A DNA stretch of 64,000 nucleotides from Propionibacteriaceae bacterium. Its GTDB lineage: Bacteria; Actinomycetota; Actinomycetes; Propionibacteriales; Propionibacteriaceae. The first letter of the stretch is position 1. The number at the start of each line of letters is the position of its first letter. The stretch covers positions 1-64,000 of the forward strand of contig JAOPXN010000052.1 in the NCBI GenBank assembly GCA_025965155.1, in the 5' to 3' direction. Below the pieces are notes generated by a model, which ran no database searches, was not told the origin of the DNA, and worked only from the letters and a program-made list of their open reading frames with translations. The translations under genes and the position numbers were made by a program. Of the stretch, positions 39,237-48,868 are shown in pieces.

Positions 39237-40031
39237 ATGACTACAGTGCCGACGATGTTGCCGGCCGTGGCGGAGGCATACCGGCGCGTGTTCCGGCCCC
39301 CGTTCGAGATCCCGTTCGCGTTGCTCGGCAACGCGGCACTGGTGACAGCCGCCTGGTTCCTGGTCCCTGCGCAAGCACATGACTGGCTCTTCTCACTGCA
39401 CGGACCGCTCGCGTTCCCGCTGATTGTGGCCTCCTGGATGCTGGGCGACACCCCGTCAACGAACGTAGCCGGCCTGGACACGACGAAGGCCATGTCCGTG
39501 CTCGAAGACGCCGACGCCTTTCGCACCTGGCTGCTGGCCCGCAGCATCGTGCTCGCTTCGCTGGTCGGGGTGCCCACCGCGCTCATTGCACTAGCGATCG
39601 GACTTCAGGGCCAGCCGGCCGTCAGGGTCGTCGCCACCTGTGTCGTACTAGCCATCCTGCCTTTCGGCGTCCTACCGATCGCTGCCTGGCTGGGCTTGCT
39701 GCTGCCGTACCGCCTTCGGACGCTCCGCTGGCGTTGGGAACACCGAACCGACTGGCGCCGCAGCGTTCGCTGGGCGCTGTTGGTGCTCGCACCTTTTGCC
39801 ATCGTGCCCGCTCTGGCCACTGTCGTCGTTCTGCCCTCCTTGGGCCTGGCCCACTGGGTGTTCGGCGACGCGCCCCGGGCGCTGACCGACCCTCAGTTTG
39901 TCCTCGTCGCTGTGTCGATCTGCGGCACCGCACTGCTGACCGGGTGGCTCGGTCTTTGCGTCGCGGGATGGCTGAGGATCCGCCGCCACGACCGACTGGC
40001 GGACTTCTTGCAGGACCCGAGCGCCGGCTAG
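39237..40031 (+). CDS. hypothetical multi-TM membrane protein
   Basis: Five or so hydrophobic segments; start uncertain. Confidence 0.6.
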   Translation: MTTVPTMLPAVAEAYRRVFRPPFEIPFALLGNAALVTAAWFLVPAQAHDWLFSLHGPLAFPLIVASWMLGDTPSTNVAGLDTTKAMSVLEDADAFRTWLLARSIVLASLVGVPTALIALAIGLQGQPAVRVVATCVVLAILPFGVLPIAAWLGLLLPYRLRTLRWRWEHRTDWRRSVRWALLVLAPFAIVPALATVVVLPSLGLAHWVFGDAPRALTDPQFVLVAVSICGTALLTGWLGLCVAGWLRIRRHDRLADFLQDPSAG

Positions 40032-40306
40032 ATGGAACTGCGGGCATGACCGATCCCCTCAGACATGGCAATATGTTGGAGAGTCTGTCAGGCTGAATGG
40101 AGACGACTACCGCACAACAGAGCCATCTCACCGCGCGGCGGAGGGGAGAACTCAAGCCGTGCGAGCGGCCGCACTGATGGCTCTAGAGCGGTGCGCGTTG
40201 ATGAGTGTCACGACGAGCGCGGGGGTTCCCCGGAAGTACCGGGCAACCAGCGGCTCTCTTTGCTGCTCGCCAGGCGATGTTCGTCCTGGCCAAAGGAGAA
40301 GTGACT

Positions 40307-40816
40307 ATGGGCCTTCGAGATCGAGGTCGCCGCGACGCGGCTCAGGACCTGCAGCGATACCAGATGCGTCAGCAGCTGATGAGCATCGGCGACGACTACT
40401 GGATCGAGGACGGGGCGGGGGAACGTGCTTTCAGAGTCGACGGCAAGGCTGCGCGTCTGCGCGATACGTTCGTTCTGCTCGACGCGACAGGTGAAGAGGT
40501 CGCCACGATCCAAGAACGCAAGCTTCGCGTGCGCGACACGATGGCAATAGAGCGTGCCGCCGGGAACGCAACCGTTCGCAAGGCTCTGGTTGGTATTCGG
40601 GACCGCTTCAAGATCGAGGTTGACGGCGGCGCCGACATGAGCGCAACGGCCAACGTGGTCGATCACGAGTACGAGATCGAATGCGATGGTGACAAGGTCG
40701 CGGCGGTGTCGAAGAAGTGGTTTCGGATCCGAGACACGTACGGTGTCGAGGTCGAGCCGGGCCAGGACGACGCGTTGGTGCTGGCCATCACGGTTGCCAT
40801 CGACTCATTGACCTGA
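40307..40816 (+). CDS. LURP-one-related (LOR) family protein
   Basis: YQMRQQLMSIGDDYWIEDGAGERAFRVDGKAARLRDTFVLLDATGEEVATIQERKL. Confidence 0.85.
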   Translation: MGLRDRGRRDAAQDLQRYQMRQQLMSIGDDYWIEDGAGERAFRVDGKAARLRDTFVLLDATGEEVATIQERKLRVRDTMAIERAAGNATVRKALVGIRDRFKIEVDGGADMSATANVVDHEYEIECDGDKVAAVSKKWFRIRDTYGVEVEPGQDDALVLAITVAIDSLT

Positions 40817-40856
40817 GAGTGATCGCCCTATGCCACCGCCAAGGCAGGGTTCAGCT

Positions 40857-41254
40857 TCAGGCCTTACGCGTGGTGGCAAGCGCCCAGATCACCGCCACGT
40901 TCAGCCCGATCAAGACCAGAGCCCAGATCGGGTAGATCGGCAACCAGAAGAAGTTGAGTAGACCGTTAACTATGGCCACGATGATGCCGGCGATGAATGC
41001 CCACGACTTCGCCATGAAGATGAAGGGGCCGACTACGACTAAGGCTGTACCAAGGAGCAAGTGAATCCAACCCCACGTCGTTGAGTCGAAGGCATAGATG
41101 TAGCCACCAACTTTCATCAGGAACGTGTGGTTGATTAGCGCAGCAAGCACCGTAAATGCCTGCGAAAGGCACGCCATATCAACATCGCCGCCGCGAAGAC
41201 GGAGATTCCCACAGCTCCGGGACTGTGCCCCGCCTTGTAAGAGAGATCTGCCAT
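40857..41254 (-). pseudogene. DUF7144-like membrane protein with apparent -1 frameshift
   Basis: MADLSYKAGHSPGAVGISVFAAAMLI (ATG 41254) continues in another frame as MACLSQAFTVLAALINHTFLMKVGGYIYAFDSTTWGWIHLLLG...; shift near 41177-41180. Confidence 0.65.
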
Positions 41255-41608
41255 CCCGCACCCCCATCAGGGAAGCCGCACCGGGTCGTCAGCCCGCAGA
41301 CGCCAGCGGTACAGCGGAAGTTCAACAGATACAGGGGAACTTGCCGATGCTCCATCCGGGAGGACTCGTCCCGCATTAAGAACAGCGTACCGCGCAGACT
41401 TGTCGGTGGCCATGAATGTGTCGCTGATCATGCGCGACATCCCGACCTCGCGGACCGACGATTATTGGCAACGTCTTCGCGGAATTGAAGGTAACAAATG
41501 CGCCGCTGCGCTGAAGCGATCACGGCAATGGACTGGTGCACCGCCACCTCTGCTGACACGATGGTGTCTGGCGCGCGACGCCGCACGCCTTGCAAAGGGG
41601 GCGGTCAC

Positions 41609-42808
41609 ATGGCTGAATCGGTTGTAGCCGGGCGCGGAACCATACCCGACGTCACCGCTGGTGGTGCAGTACTTACCACGCAGGCGACAGGCATCCCACG
41701 CGGTTGGTTGATCATCGTCGGAATCGCGGCCGCTCTAGTCGCCGCGCTGGGGATTCAGGCGTTCTCTGAGGTGATCGGCCCGGTCTTCCTCGCCCTGGTG
41801 CTGTCGATCACGGTTCACCCGCTACGGGATCTCGCCCGCCGGCTCCATTTGCCCACCTGGGTCGGGGTAGCGCTGAGCCTCATTGCCGTGTACTGCATCG
41901 TTGTCGGTTTGCTTGTGGTGCTGCTGCTCGCGGGTGCACAGCTGGCTGGGCTGCTTGATGACTATGCACCGCAGTTTCAGGCCTTCCTGCAGAGTGTTGT
42001 TGACTCCCTAGGAAGGCTAGGAGTGAGTGAGGAGAAGCTTCAAGCTGTCGTATCGGGCCTCGACCCCGGCAAACTTATTGGTGTCACCGTCGGCCTGCTC
42101 GGCGGGCTAGCCGGGGTCCTCAGCGGTGTGGCGTTCCTTGTCCTGCTACTGTTCTTCACTGTCACCGATGCTGGCAGCTTTGCATCGAGGCTCGCCGAGA
42201 TCTCACCGGCCGGCCAGCGCCTAGCTAGCGCTTTTCACCTCTTCGCGCGGGGAAGTCGCCAGTACCTGGCCGTCGCGACAGTCTTCGGCGCCGGTGTAGC
42301 GCTGTGTGACGTCATCGCGCTGCTGCTCGTCGATATCCGGTACGCCTGGTTGTGGGGCTTGCTCGCCTTTGTCACCAACTACATCCCAAACGTTGGCTTC
42401 ATCATCGGTCTCGTACCACCGACGATCGTCGCTCTGCTGGATCACAACCCCGGAACGGCTATCGCGGTCGTTGTCATCTACTGCGTACTCAACGTCATCA
42501 TCCAAAGCGTCATCCAACCGCGCGTGGTGGGCACGGTGGTGGGCCTGTCGGGCACCCTCAGCTTCTTGTCACTGATCATCTGGACTACCGTTCTGGGCGC
42601 AGTCGGGGCCCTGCTTGCCGTGCCGGCCACCCTTCTGGTCAAGTCCATTTTCGTGGACGTGGACCCGCACCGTCGCTGGCTCGGACCGCTGCTGTCCAAC
42701 TCACCGGCCGCTGAAGAGGCAGCGCCTGAGACGGTCGAGACGGCTGCGACAGGAAGATCGACTGGCACGGCTGTCGAGAGCGCAGAGGAAGCACGCAAAG
42801 TACCGTAA
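41609..42808 (+). CDS. AI-2E family transporter
   Basis: FVTNYIPNVGFIIGLVPPTIVALLDHNPGTA, VIQPRVVGTVVGLSGTLSFLSLIIW. Confidence 0.9.
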   Translation: MAESVVAGRGTIPDVTAGGAVLTTQATGIPRGWLIIVGIAAALVAALGIQAFSEVIGPVFLALVLSITVHPLRDLARRLHLPTWVGVALSLIAVYCIVVGLLVVLLLAGAQLAGLLDDYAPQFQAFLQSVVDSLGRLGVSEEKLQAVVSGLDPGKLIGVTVGLLGGLAGVLSGVAFLVLLLFFTVTDAGSFASRLAEISPAGQRLASAFHLFARGSRQYLAVATVFGAGVALCDVIALLLVDIRYAWLWGLLAFVTNYIPNVGFIIGLVPPTIVALLDHNPGTAIAVVVIYCVLNVIIQSVIQPRVVGTVVGLSGTLSFLSLIIWTTVLGAVGALLAVPATLLVKSIFVDVDPHRRWLGPLLSNSPAAEEAAPETVETAATGRSTGTAVESAEEARKVP

Positions 42809-42832
42809 AAGCGTGCAGGCGCCGGGCCGGAC

Positions 42833-44242
42833 CTACTCAGGCTTTGGTGCCAGCGGGACGCTGACGTCGAGCCCGCCTTCATGCGTGAGCCGTTGCCGCA
42901 TCTGCACCGCACTAGGTACAGGGACGAATCCACCGGCAAACAGAGCTTCCCCTTGGCGAAACATCGGTGACTGAGCCAGAAGTGCCGCGGGGGCGAAGCC
43001 AAAGATAGTGGCCAGTTCGGCCAGGTCTCGCTCCGAACTCATCCTCATCAGCGCGAGGTTGTCGCATTGAGAGATTATGCCCTGATGCACCTTGGACGGG
43101 CGCTGCGTGGAGAGGAGCAGCCAAAGGCCATACTTCCTCCCTTCAGCGGCGATCTGGATGATCCGCTCCAGAACTGCTTTCTCCAAGGCGGTCTCGGCGT
43201 CAGGCGAACACAGGTTGTGAGCCTCATCGATGACGAGGAGAACAGGCCGGCGCTCGCTGCGCCGTGACCACAGCTCATCCAACACCGACAATGCCACCAC
43301 CAGCGGCTCCTCCTTGAACTTGAATCCACCGAGGTCTAGCACGGTCGCGTTGGGCCGCGTGTCGATGATCTCGGTTGCCGGACGCTCACCTCCTGCCCAG
43401 ATGTCCCAGCTCAACAGTCCTAGATTCTCGATCCTCAGCGCGAAGTCGTTGCGTGCGGGATCATCGGCGGCGCGTAGATCCGGCAAGAGCCTGCCTGGTT
43501 CCGACGTGTTGAGTATGTCCTCAAGGTGAAGAAGCGTGTTGTACTCCACCCGGTCGATCAGCGGGTCCAGACGCAGCACAGCCGCCTTTGCCGAGCGGCC
43601 CAGAGCGGTGAACTTGACGCGGAGCTTCTCCCCCGGCTGGCCTCCTGGCCGTAGGATCCGAACCGTGCGGCGAGCCAACGCTTCCGCTTGCTCCGGCGGC
43701 GCATCGTCACGGACCTCGGCCAACCGCACGAAGTCAGCATTCGGATCGAAGACCACCAACGGCAACTCGGTGTGCATAAGGAGTTCCTCGAGAAGCACCC
43801 CGAGCGCGTACGTCTTTCCAGAGCCACTCTGGCCGCACCAGAAGGTGTGCCGATTGAACCGTCGTGGCATCAGACGTGCCCGGGCACCGGGGACCGAGGT
43901 CAGCTGACCGACCTCGAGCACCGCGCCCACACTGGCATTCAGGCGTTCGACCAGCTCCGAATCCGCAGGTGAAACGGCGGCGGACGTGAATGCTGTGGAC
44001 TTACCGCTCAGGCGTCCTGGCGAGTCGCCGGTTGCGTAAACCCGTCCCGTCGCGGTCAACTCGCCATGGCGGTCGACCTCATTCGCGTCAATCTGACCGA
44101 GCCGGGTCTGCCCGTCGGTGGTTTGTAGCGAGACGAACAGTCCGGGCGGATAGGTCTTGCCATCCATTACCTTGAACCGGAAGAGCCGACCATCTGGCGA
44201 CGTCGCCCCATCACTTCGCAGCAGCACCTGGTTCGAAGTCAT
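42833..44242 (-). CDS. HerA-like ATP-binding protein (DUF87/FtsK-HerA superfamily)
   Basis: FNRHTFWCGQSGSGKTYALGVLLEEL Walker A, RRPVLLVIDEAHNLCSP Walker B, LLLSTQRPSKVHQGIISQCDNLALMRM. Confidence 0.85.
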   Translation of the reverse strand: MTSNQVLLRSDGATSPDGRLFRFKVMDGKTYPPGLFVSLQTTDGQTRLGQIDANEVDRHGELTATGRVYATGDSPGRLSGKSTAFTSAAVSPADSELVERLNASVGAVLEVGQLTSVPGARARLMPRRFNRHTFWCGQSGSGKTYALGVLLEELLMHTELPLVVFDPNADFVRLAEVRDDAPPEQAEALARRTVRILRPGGQPGEKLRVKFTALGRSAKAAVLRLDPLIDRVEYNTLLHLEDILNTSEPGRLLPDLRAADDPARNDFALRIENLGLLSWDIWAGGERPATEIIDTRPNATVLDLGGFKFKEEPLVVALSVLDELWSRRSERRPVLLVIDEAHNLCSPDAETALEKAVLERIIQIAAEGRKYGLWLLLSTQRPSKVHQGIISQCDNLALMRMSSERDLAELATIFGFAPAALLAQSPMFRQGEALFAGGFVPVPSAVQMRQRLTHEGGLDVSVPLAPKPE

Positions 44243-44291
44243 GCCTGATCGTAGTACCGGCCGGGGCTGGCGACCAGAGGACAACCGGCCC

Positions 44292-44350
44292 GCGTCCTTA
44301 ATGGAAGTGAGCATCCTCAGATGGAAGTGAGCGTCCTCAATGGAAGTGGG
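44292..44350. repeat. short tandem repeat, about 3 x 19-20 bp (GCRTCCTHARATGGAAGTGA)
   Basis: GCGTCCTTAATGGAAGTGA / GCATCCTCAGATGGAAGTGA / GCGTCCTCAATGGAAGTGG; includes the 3' end of the 44337 gene. Confidence 0.8.
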
Positions 44351-44960
44351 CCAGGCTGACCTTGAGCAAGATCATAAGAAGCCCAAGTCCACCTCCAGCT
44401 AGCGTCATGCCCAGCAGTTTGAAGCCATGCAGGCCTGACGCCCGGCCAGCACTCCAGCCGTACACGATCAGCATCACCACGATTACGAATAGTGCAATCA
44501 GCGCCGCAGTCGAGGGGGTTGCGCCGAACAGCCGCGCCACCAGGAGGGTGGCCACGGGAATGTAGGAAGCACTGACGACCGGCCATTCCCTTCGTAGCGC
44601 CTCACGAGCATGACTCCAGGTCGGCAGATGACCAGCGCTCGCGTGCTCGACTAGCTCCGCGTACTGCTCGGACAGCCAATAGACCATCGTGGTTACAAAG
44701 ACGGCGACCACAAGTGGCCCTGTGCTCAAGTGCGCTCCTACCGACGCAAGTACCGACCCCGCCACAATGAGGCCATAGATTCCGGAAGCGGTCCGGACCA
44801 AACGGGAGTGAGGATCCGGCTCGCGCGCACCGGAGCTCGCTGTCGACTCCGCTGAGGCCATCGTTGCTCCAATCTGAGAGTTCATCGCCACGGTCCGATC
44901 GACGCCGCGGACCACAGCAGGAAAGAAATCCGCACGCTGATGTCGATTGGCCATTCCCAT
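44337..44960 (-). CDS. hypothetical membrane protein
   Basis: Several TM segments (IYGLIVAGSVLASVGAHL, ALIALFVIVVMLIVYGW, LLGMTLAGGGLGLLMILL); start uncertain. Confidence 0.65.
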   Translation of the reverse strand: MGMANRHQRADFFPAVVRGVDRTVAMNSQIGATMASAESTASSGAREPDPHSRLVRTASGIYGLIVAGSVLASVGAHLSTGPLVVAVFVTTMVYWLSEQYAELVEHASAGHLPTWSHAREALRREWPVVSASYIPVATLLVARLFGATPSTAALIALFVIVVMLIVYGWSAGRASGLHGFKLLGMTLAGGGLGLLMILLKVSLAHFH

Positions 44961-45201
44961 GATTGCTCCAATGGGCGGGCATATGCACTGATCTCACGAG
45001 GCTGGCTACAAGTGGCTCCCGAGGCAGTCGGTCATGGACCAGATCCATCCGTCTTTGTCTTCTCTGTAACGGCTCCGTCACAGCGTCGGCAACGCGGTAC
45101 GGCCTGCGATCTGAGACCTTTGACCCGCGGCAACCCGATTGCTAGAGTCTTTTCAGGGGGGCGGCCGCATTCGCCTTTCCACTTTGGCGAGAGGTCACGA
45201 C

Positions 45202-45786
45202 ATGTCAGATTCGCCTACAATGATTGACAATGAACCCAAGGGACTGCGCATCGCGCTCGGGGTCGTCTGCATCCTCCTAGGCCTGGGCGCGCTCATCTGG
45301 CCGCAGGCAACGCTTCTGATCGTGGCGATTCTGTTCGGGCTCCAGCTCATTGCCGCCGGGGTGGTGCGCGTCATTTCTGCGGTGACTCTGAAGGAGTTGC
45401 CGGGATGGTGGCGCGCGGTGTCGGGAGTTCTCGGGGTGCTTACCTTCATCGCTGGCATCATCTGCTTGTTCAGACCCGGCACCTCGCTGCTCGTGCTGGC
45501 TATCGTTGTCGGCATCGGCTGGATCATCGACGGTATCTCCGAGCTGGTGTCCGCCTTCGCGGTGTCGCGCCCGGCCATGGAGCGTTTCGGACTTATCGCC
45601 TTCGGCGTACTGAGCATTATCGCCGCGATCGTTGTGCTGACCTTCCCGGGTGAGAGTTTGGTGCTACTCGCCCGCACCGGCGGCGTGATCCTGATCCTCT
45701 TCGGCATCATCGGTCTCGTGGCAGCGCTCGCCGGCCGCCGGTCGCAACAGGTCAGCGCCAACGCAGGGCCTGGCCCAACAGCCTAG
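45202..45786 (+). CDS. HdeD family acid-resistance-like protein (DUF308)
   Basis: Six-TM pattern, LRIALGVVCILLGLGALIWPQATLLIVAILFGLQLIAAGVVRV. Confidence 0.85.
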   Translation: MSDSPTMIDNEPKGLRIALGVVCILLGLGALIWPQATLLIVAILFGLQLIAAGVVRVISAVTLKELPGWWRAVSGVLGVLTFIAGIICLFRPGTSLLVLAIVVGIGWIIDGISELVSAFAVSRPAMERFGLIAFGVLSIIAAIVVLTFPGESLVLLARTGGVILILFGIIGLVAALAGRRSQQVSANAGPGPTA

Positions 45787-45793
45787 ACGGTTG

Positions 45794-47083
45794 TCAGTCC
45801 AGTTCCCCGAAGGCGGACTCAGGCCATCTTCGAAGCGCCATAAGCGCCAGGGCGGCCATCGCCGTCACATACATGCCGGGCGCCGCCTCGGCGCTAGTCA
45901 GGCTGAGGAGAACCTGGGCGACCCATGGGGCGGTTCCGCCAATCAAAGCAGTCGCAACGCCGGCTGTCATCGCGACGCCCGTGGAGCGCACAGCTGCTGG
46001 AAAGGACTCGCCAAGCATCGCGACTGACAGGACACCCGCGACTGCCACCCCGGTGAAGAGCTGCGCCACGGCCAAGCCGAGAAGACCCCGGTTTGCGAGC
46101 ACGCACATCGGCGTGGCCAGTACCAGCAGGGCCGCACTGGACCCGATGGCGACTGGTCGTCTACCTATGCGGTCGGACGCCCGGCCGAGCGTCAGGGCGG
46201 CGACTGCGGTCGCAGCCAACGCCGATGCTGTCACCAGCAACGTCACACTCAAACCGGCGCCGTGGCGGGAGATGAGGTTGTTCGGCATGAAGATGAAGAA
46301 GGTGTTGAAGGAGAGGGACCCGGCAGCAATCAGGCAGAACGCTCTGTTTACAGCATCCCGGTGGCGGTTCCACAGCTCTCGGGTCGGATGATCAAGAAGT
46401 CGTGAGGTGGCGTGAAGAGCCACGAACTGCTGGGTCTCGGGCACTCGCCGTCGAAGGTGCACGCCGATGAGCCCGAGCGGAAGAGCAAGCAGGAATGCGA
46501 TTCGCCACCAGCCGGACTCCGGACCGTACTGGCCGAAGAGGGCCGAGAGCGAACCTGCGACTGCCATGCCCGCCGCGATCCCGATCGCCATCGTCGCTGT
46601 GTGCCAGGACGCCGTCTGCCCACGTCGTGATGTGGGCGCATTCTCGAGGATGAACACGGCTGCGGCTCCGAGTTCACCGCCGGCCGCTAGCCCTTGAGTG
46701 ACGCGCAAGAGCATGAGAAGGATCGGCGCCAGCAGGCCGATCGAGGCGTATCCCGGTAACAACCCAACCCCTGCGGTCGCGCCCGCCATAAGAAAGATGA
46801 CGCTGATCAGTACTGTCCGGCGCCCATGGGTATCTCCCATCCCACCGAACACCAGCGCACCCAACGGTCGGACCACAAGTGCGGCCCCGTACAGCGCGAA
46901 GGCAGCGGACAAACCCGTGGCCGAATCCGTCGTGGGAAAGAAAACTAAGCCAACAACGGTTGCTAGAGCTCCGAAAACGGCGAAGTCGTACCACTCCGCT
47001 GCGTTACCGATGCACGCTGCCGAGATTGATCGCCTCGACACGCCGTGAGTATCCCGAGAATCGCCAGTTCCTGCCGTCGGCAT
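45794..47083 (-). CDS. MFS transporter (MHS/ProP-like)
   Basis: ACIGNAAEWYDFAVFGALATVVGLVFFP, RPLGALVFGGMGDTHGRRTVL. Confidence 0.9.
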   Translation of the reverse strand: MPTAGTGDSRDTHGVSRRSISAACIGNAAEWYDFAVFGALATVVGLVFFPTTDSATGLSAAFALYGAALVVRPLGALVFGGMGDTHGRRTVLISVIFLMAGATAGVGLLPGYASIGLLAPILLMLLRVTQGLAAGGELGAAAVFILENAPTSRRGQTASWHTATMAIGIAAGMAVAGSLSALFGQYGPESGWWRIAFLLALPLGLIGVHLRRRVPETQQFVALHATSRLLDHPTRELWNRHRDAVNRAFCLIAAGSLSFNTFFIFMPNNLISRHGAGLSVTLLVTASALAATAVAALTLGRASDRIGRRPVAIGSSAALLVLATPMCVLANRGLLGLAVAQLFTGVAVAGVLSVAMLGESFPAAVRSTGVAMTAGVATALIGGTAPWVAQVLLSLTSAEAAPGMYVTAMAALALMALRRWPESAFGELD

Positions 47084-47150
47084 GGTCTAGAGCGTAGCGT
47101 TCTCGCCTACTGCGTCGGGTCGCTGCAGCCCGCCGGCACCGTTGGACTGC

Positions 47151-47324
47151 TCAATGTTCACGCTGACTCTCGATGGTCGCCTGCCAGATGGCTTCGCAAG
47201 CACGCTTGTCGCGGCGCCGTTGACGCTGGTGACACACATCGGCGAGCCGGTGCCACACAAAGGCAAGCAATAGGCAGGCGCTCGTCACCACGACGCCCAG
47301 CACCAGCATCGCGTCGGCACTCAT
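47151..47324 (-). CDS. small (57 aa) single-TM protein
   Basis: Own translation: MSADAMLVLGVVVTSACLLLAFVWHRLADVCHQRQRRRDKRACEAIWQATIESQREH; below the length cutoff of the ORF track. Confidence 0.45.
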   Translation of the reverse strand: MSADAMLVLGVVVTSACLLLAFVWHRLADVCHQRQRRRDKRACEAIWQATIESQREH

Positions 47325-47459
47325 GGTCGGGCCATTTCATGAGGGGATCCACGTTCGGCCATCGACCCCAGGCTCCACGCTCGGTGCCAACCTTTCCCAG
47401 TCATCCGAAGGCCTTCCCGGTCATGACATCGACGCTAGAGCGAAACGGTGGGAAGGACA

Positions 47460-47476
47460 CCACCCACTTTGGGTGA
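47460..47476. promoter_or_regulatory. inverted repeat CCACCC-ACTTT-GGGTGA
   Basis: N5 class, 1 mismatch; upstream of the 47324 small ORF. Confidence 0.45.
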
Positions 47477-47492
47477 ATACGCGGGGGATGCT

Positions 47493-47915
47493 TCAGATCT
47501 CGCGGCCGTGGGCGGTCAAGGCGTAGATCACCAAGATGTCGACCGCGATCATGATCGCCGACCATACCGGGCTGGCCGACAAGAATGCGAGGTTCCCCAC
47601 CGCACTCACAACAGCGACCACCACCGCCACGATCCGGCTCCACATGTGCCCCTGGAACAGCGCCACCCCGGCGGTGATCACCACGACACCAAGGATCAGG
47701 TGAATCCACCCCCAGCCCGTATAGGACAAGGTGACCACCAGACCATCACTGCGCACCACGTAGTAGTCGTCGTGGAACAGCGCCACCAACCCCGCCATGG
47801 CATGGAAGATGCCCAGCACGATCATCATCACCCCGGCGAACAGGATCCAGCCCAGCCAACCGGTATCTTCCGGTAACGCCTCGTCGTACGTACGGACGTC
47901 GCTTGCCTCAGACAT
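47493..47915 (-). CDS. DUF7144-like membrane protein
   Basis: GWLGWILFAGVMMIVLGIFHAMAGLVALFHDDYYVV...SYTGWGWIHLILGVVVITAGVAL. Confidence 0.85.
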   Translation of the reverse strand: MSEASDVRTYDEALPEDTGWLGWILFAGVMMIVLGIFHAMAGLVALFHDDYYVVRSDGLVVTLSYTGWGWIHLILGVVVITAGVALFQGHMWSRIVAVVVAVVSAVGNLAFLSASPVWSAIMIAVDILVIYALTAHGREI

Positions 47916-47991
47916 CGTCGCCAACCCTTTCATCGACACCCCCAGCGGGCATCGTCCCTGCCAGCATCGAGCCCGATCCAGCGTCCGCGGA

Positions 47992-48008
47992 TCACCTGTC
48001 CCGGGTGA
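47992..48008. promoter_or_regulatory. inverted repeat TCACCT-GTCCC-GGGTGA
   Basis: N5 class, 1 mismatch; 77 bp upstream of the DUF7144 start. Confidence 0.5.
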
Positions 48009-48018
48009 ATGAACTCTG

Positions 48019-48426
48019 TCAGGCAGCGTCGCCGCTACGTTTGGCGGCATCGGCAATGTGGCTGGCACCGCTCATCGCCCGTCGCCGCCATGGCGCCACG
48101 CCCTCTATCTCGATCTCAAGCGAGAAGCTAAGCACCGTACGGATCAGCACGATGGTGCCTAGAATCACCACATTTTCGATGGTGGGTGCAACGGCGACGG
48201 TCCGCACGAGGTCGGCGGCGACTAGCACTTCCAGTCCCAGCAGAATGGCGCCACCGAAGGACTGCCGCAGCACCCGATACGTCACCTGCAGGTCTCCGGA
48301 GCGACGTAACGACCGGACCGCAAGACAGGGCGAGACTACGAGCCCGGCCAGCAGAACAAGCGCGCCAATGGCCTCGAAGATCTTGGCCACTAACTCCATC
48401 GACTCGGCAAAAGTGACGCTCTCCAT
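48019..48426 (-). CDS. DUF1622 family membrane protein
   Basis: VAKIFEAIGALVLLAGLVVS...YRVLRQSFGGAILLGLEVLVAADLVRTVAVAPTIENVVILGTIVLIRTVLSFSLEIEIEG. Confidence 0.85.
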   Translation of the reverse strand: MESVTFAESMELVAKIFEAIGALVLLAGLVVSPCLAVRSLRRSGDLQVTYRVLRQSFGGAILLGLEVLVAADLVRTVAVAPTIENVVILGTIVLIRTVLSFSLEIEIEGVAPWRRRAMSGASHIADAAKRSGDAA

Positions 48427-48868
48427 ACTCGTCCCCCAAGGGCCTTCATCCGCGGTGACTGAACTGGATCTGAACACCCCGCCAACGAATCACTCGGCAA
48501 GCACCCTGCGGCAGGCTCCTCACTCCACGGTAACAGGCCTGAACTGCAGGAGGTCGATTTTCTTTCCCAGGGATGCACTCATGGTGATACACCCGTGGCC
48601 AGGCACTGAGACGGGGCAGGGGACTCTAGGGCAAGCACCACTTCAGAACCGAGGTCAGCTACTCAACGACACCGAGCTCGGGGTGTGAATGTCCCACTTG
48701 TCCGTCTATCGGCTCACCCACCTTCGCTGTACCCTTTGAAATGCTGCACTTCACAGTCGATATGGAGGTCTGAGCCGCCTTTTACGACCCTCGTGCCGCG
48801 ATTGTCCGTTCGATTGGATCTCTACCTTTGATATCTGCGGTGCTTTTTACCGGACCTGACGGCCCCGT

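Noticed and set aside
48680-48740. ACACCGAGCTCGGGGTGT and TCACCCACCTTCGCTGT near the LAL gene at 48869
   Set aside because: Spacing and arms do not fit the TCACCC-N5-GGGTGA pattern; second arm has too many mismatches
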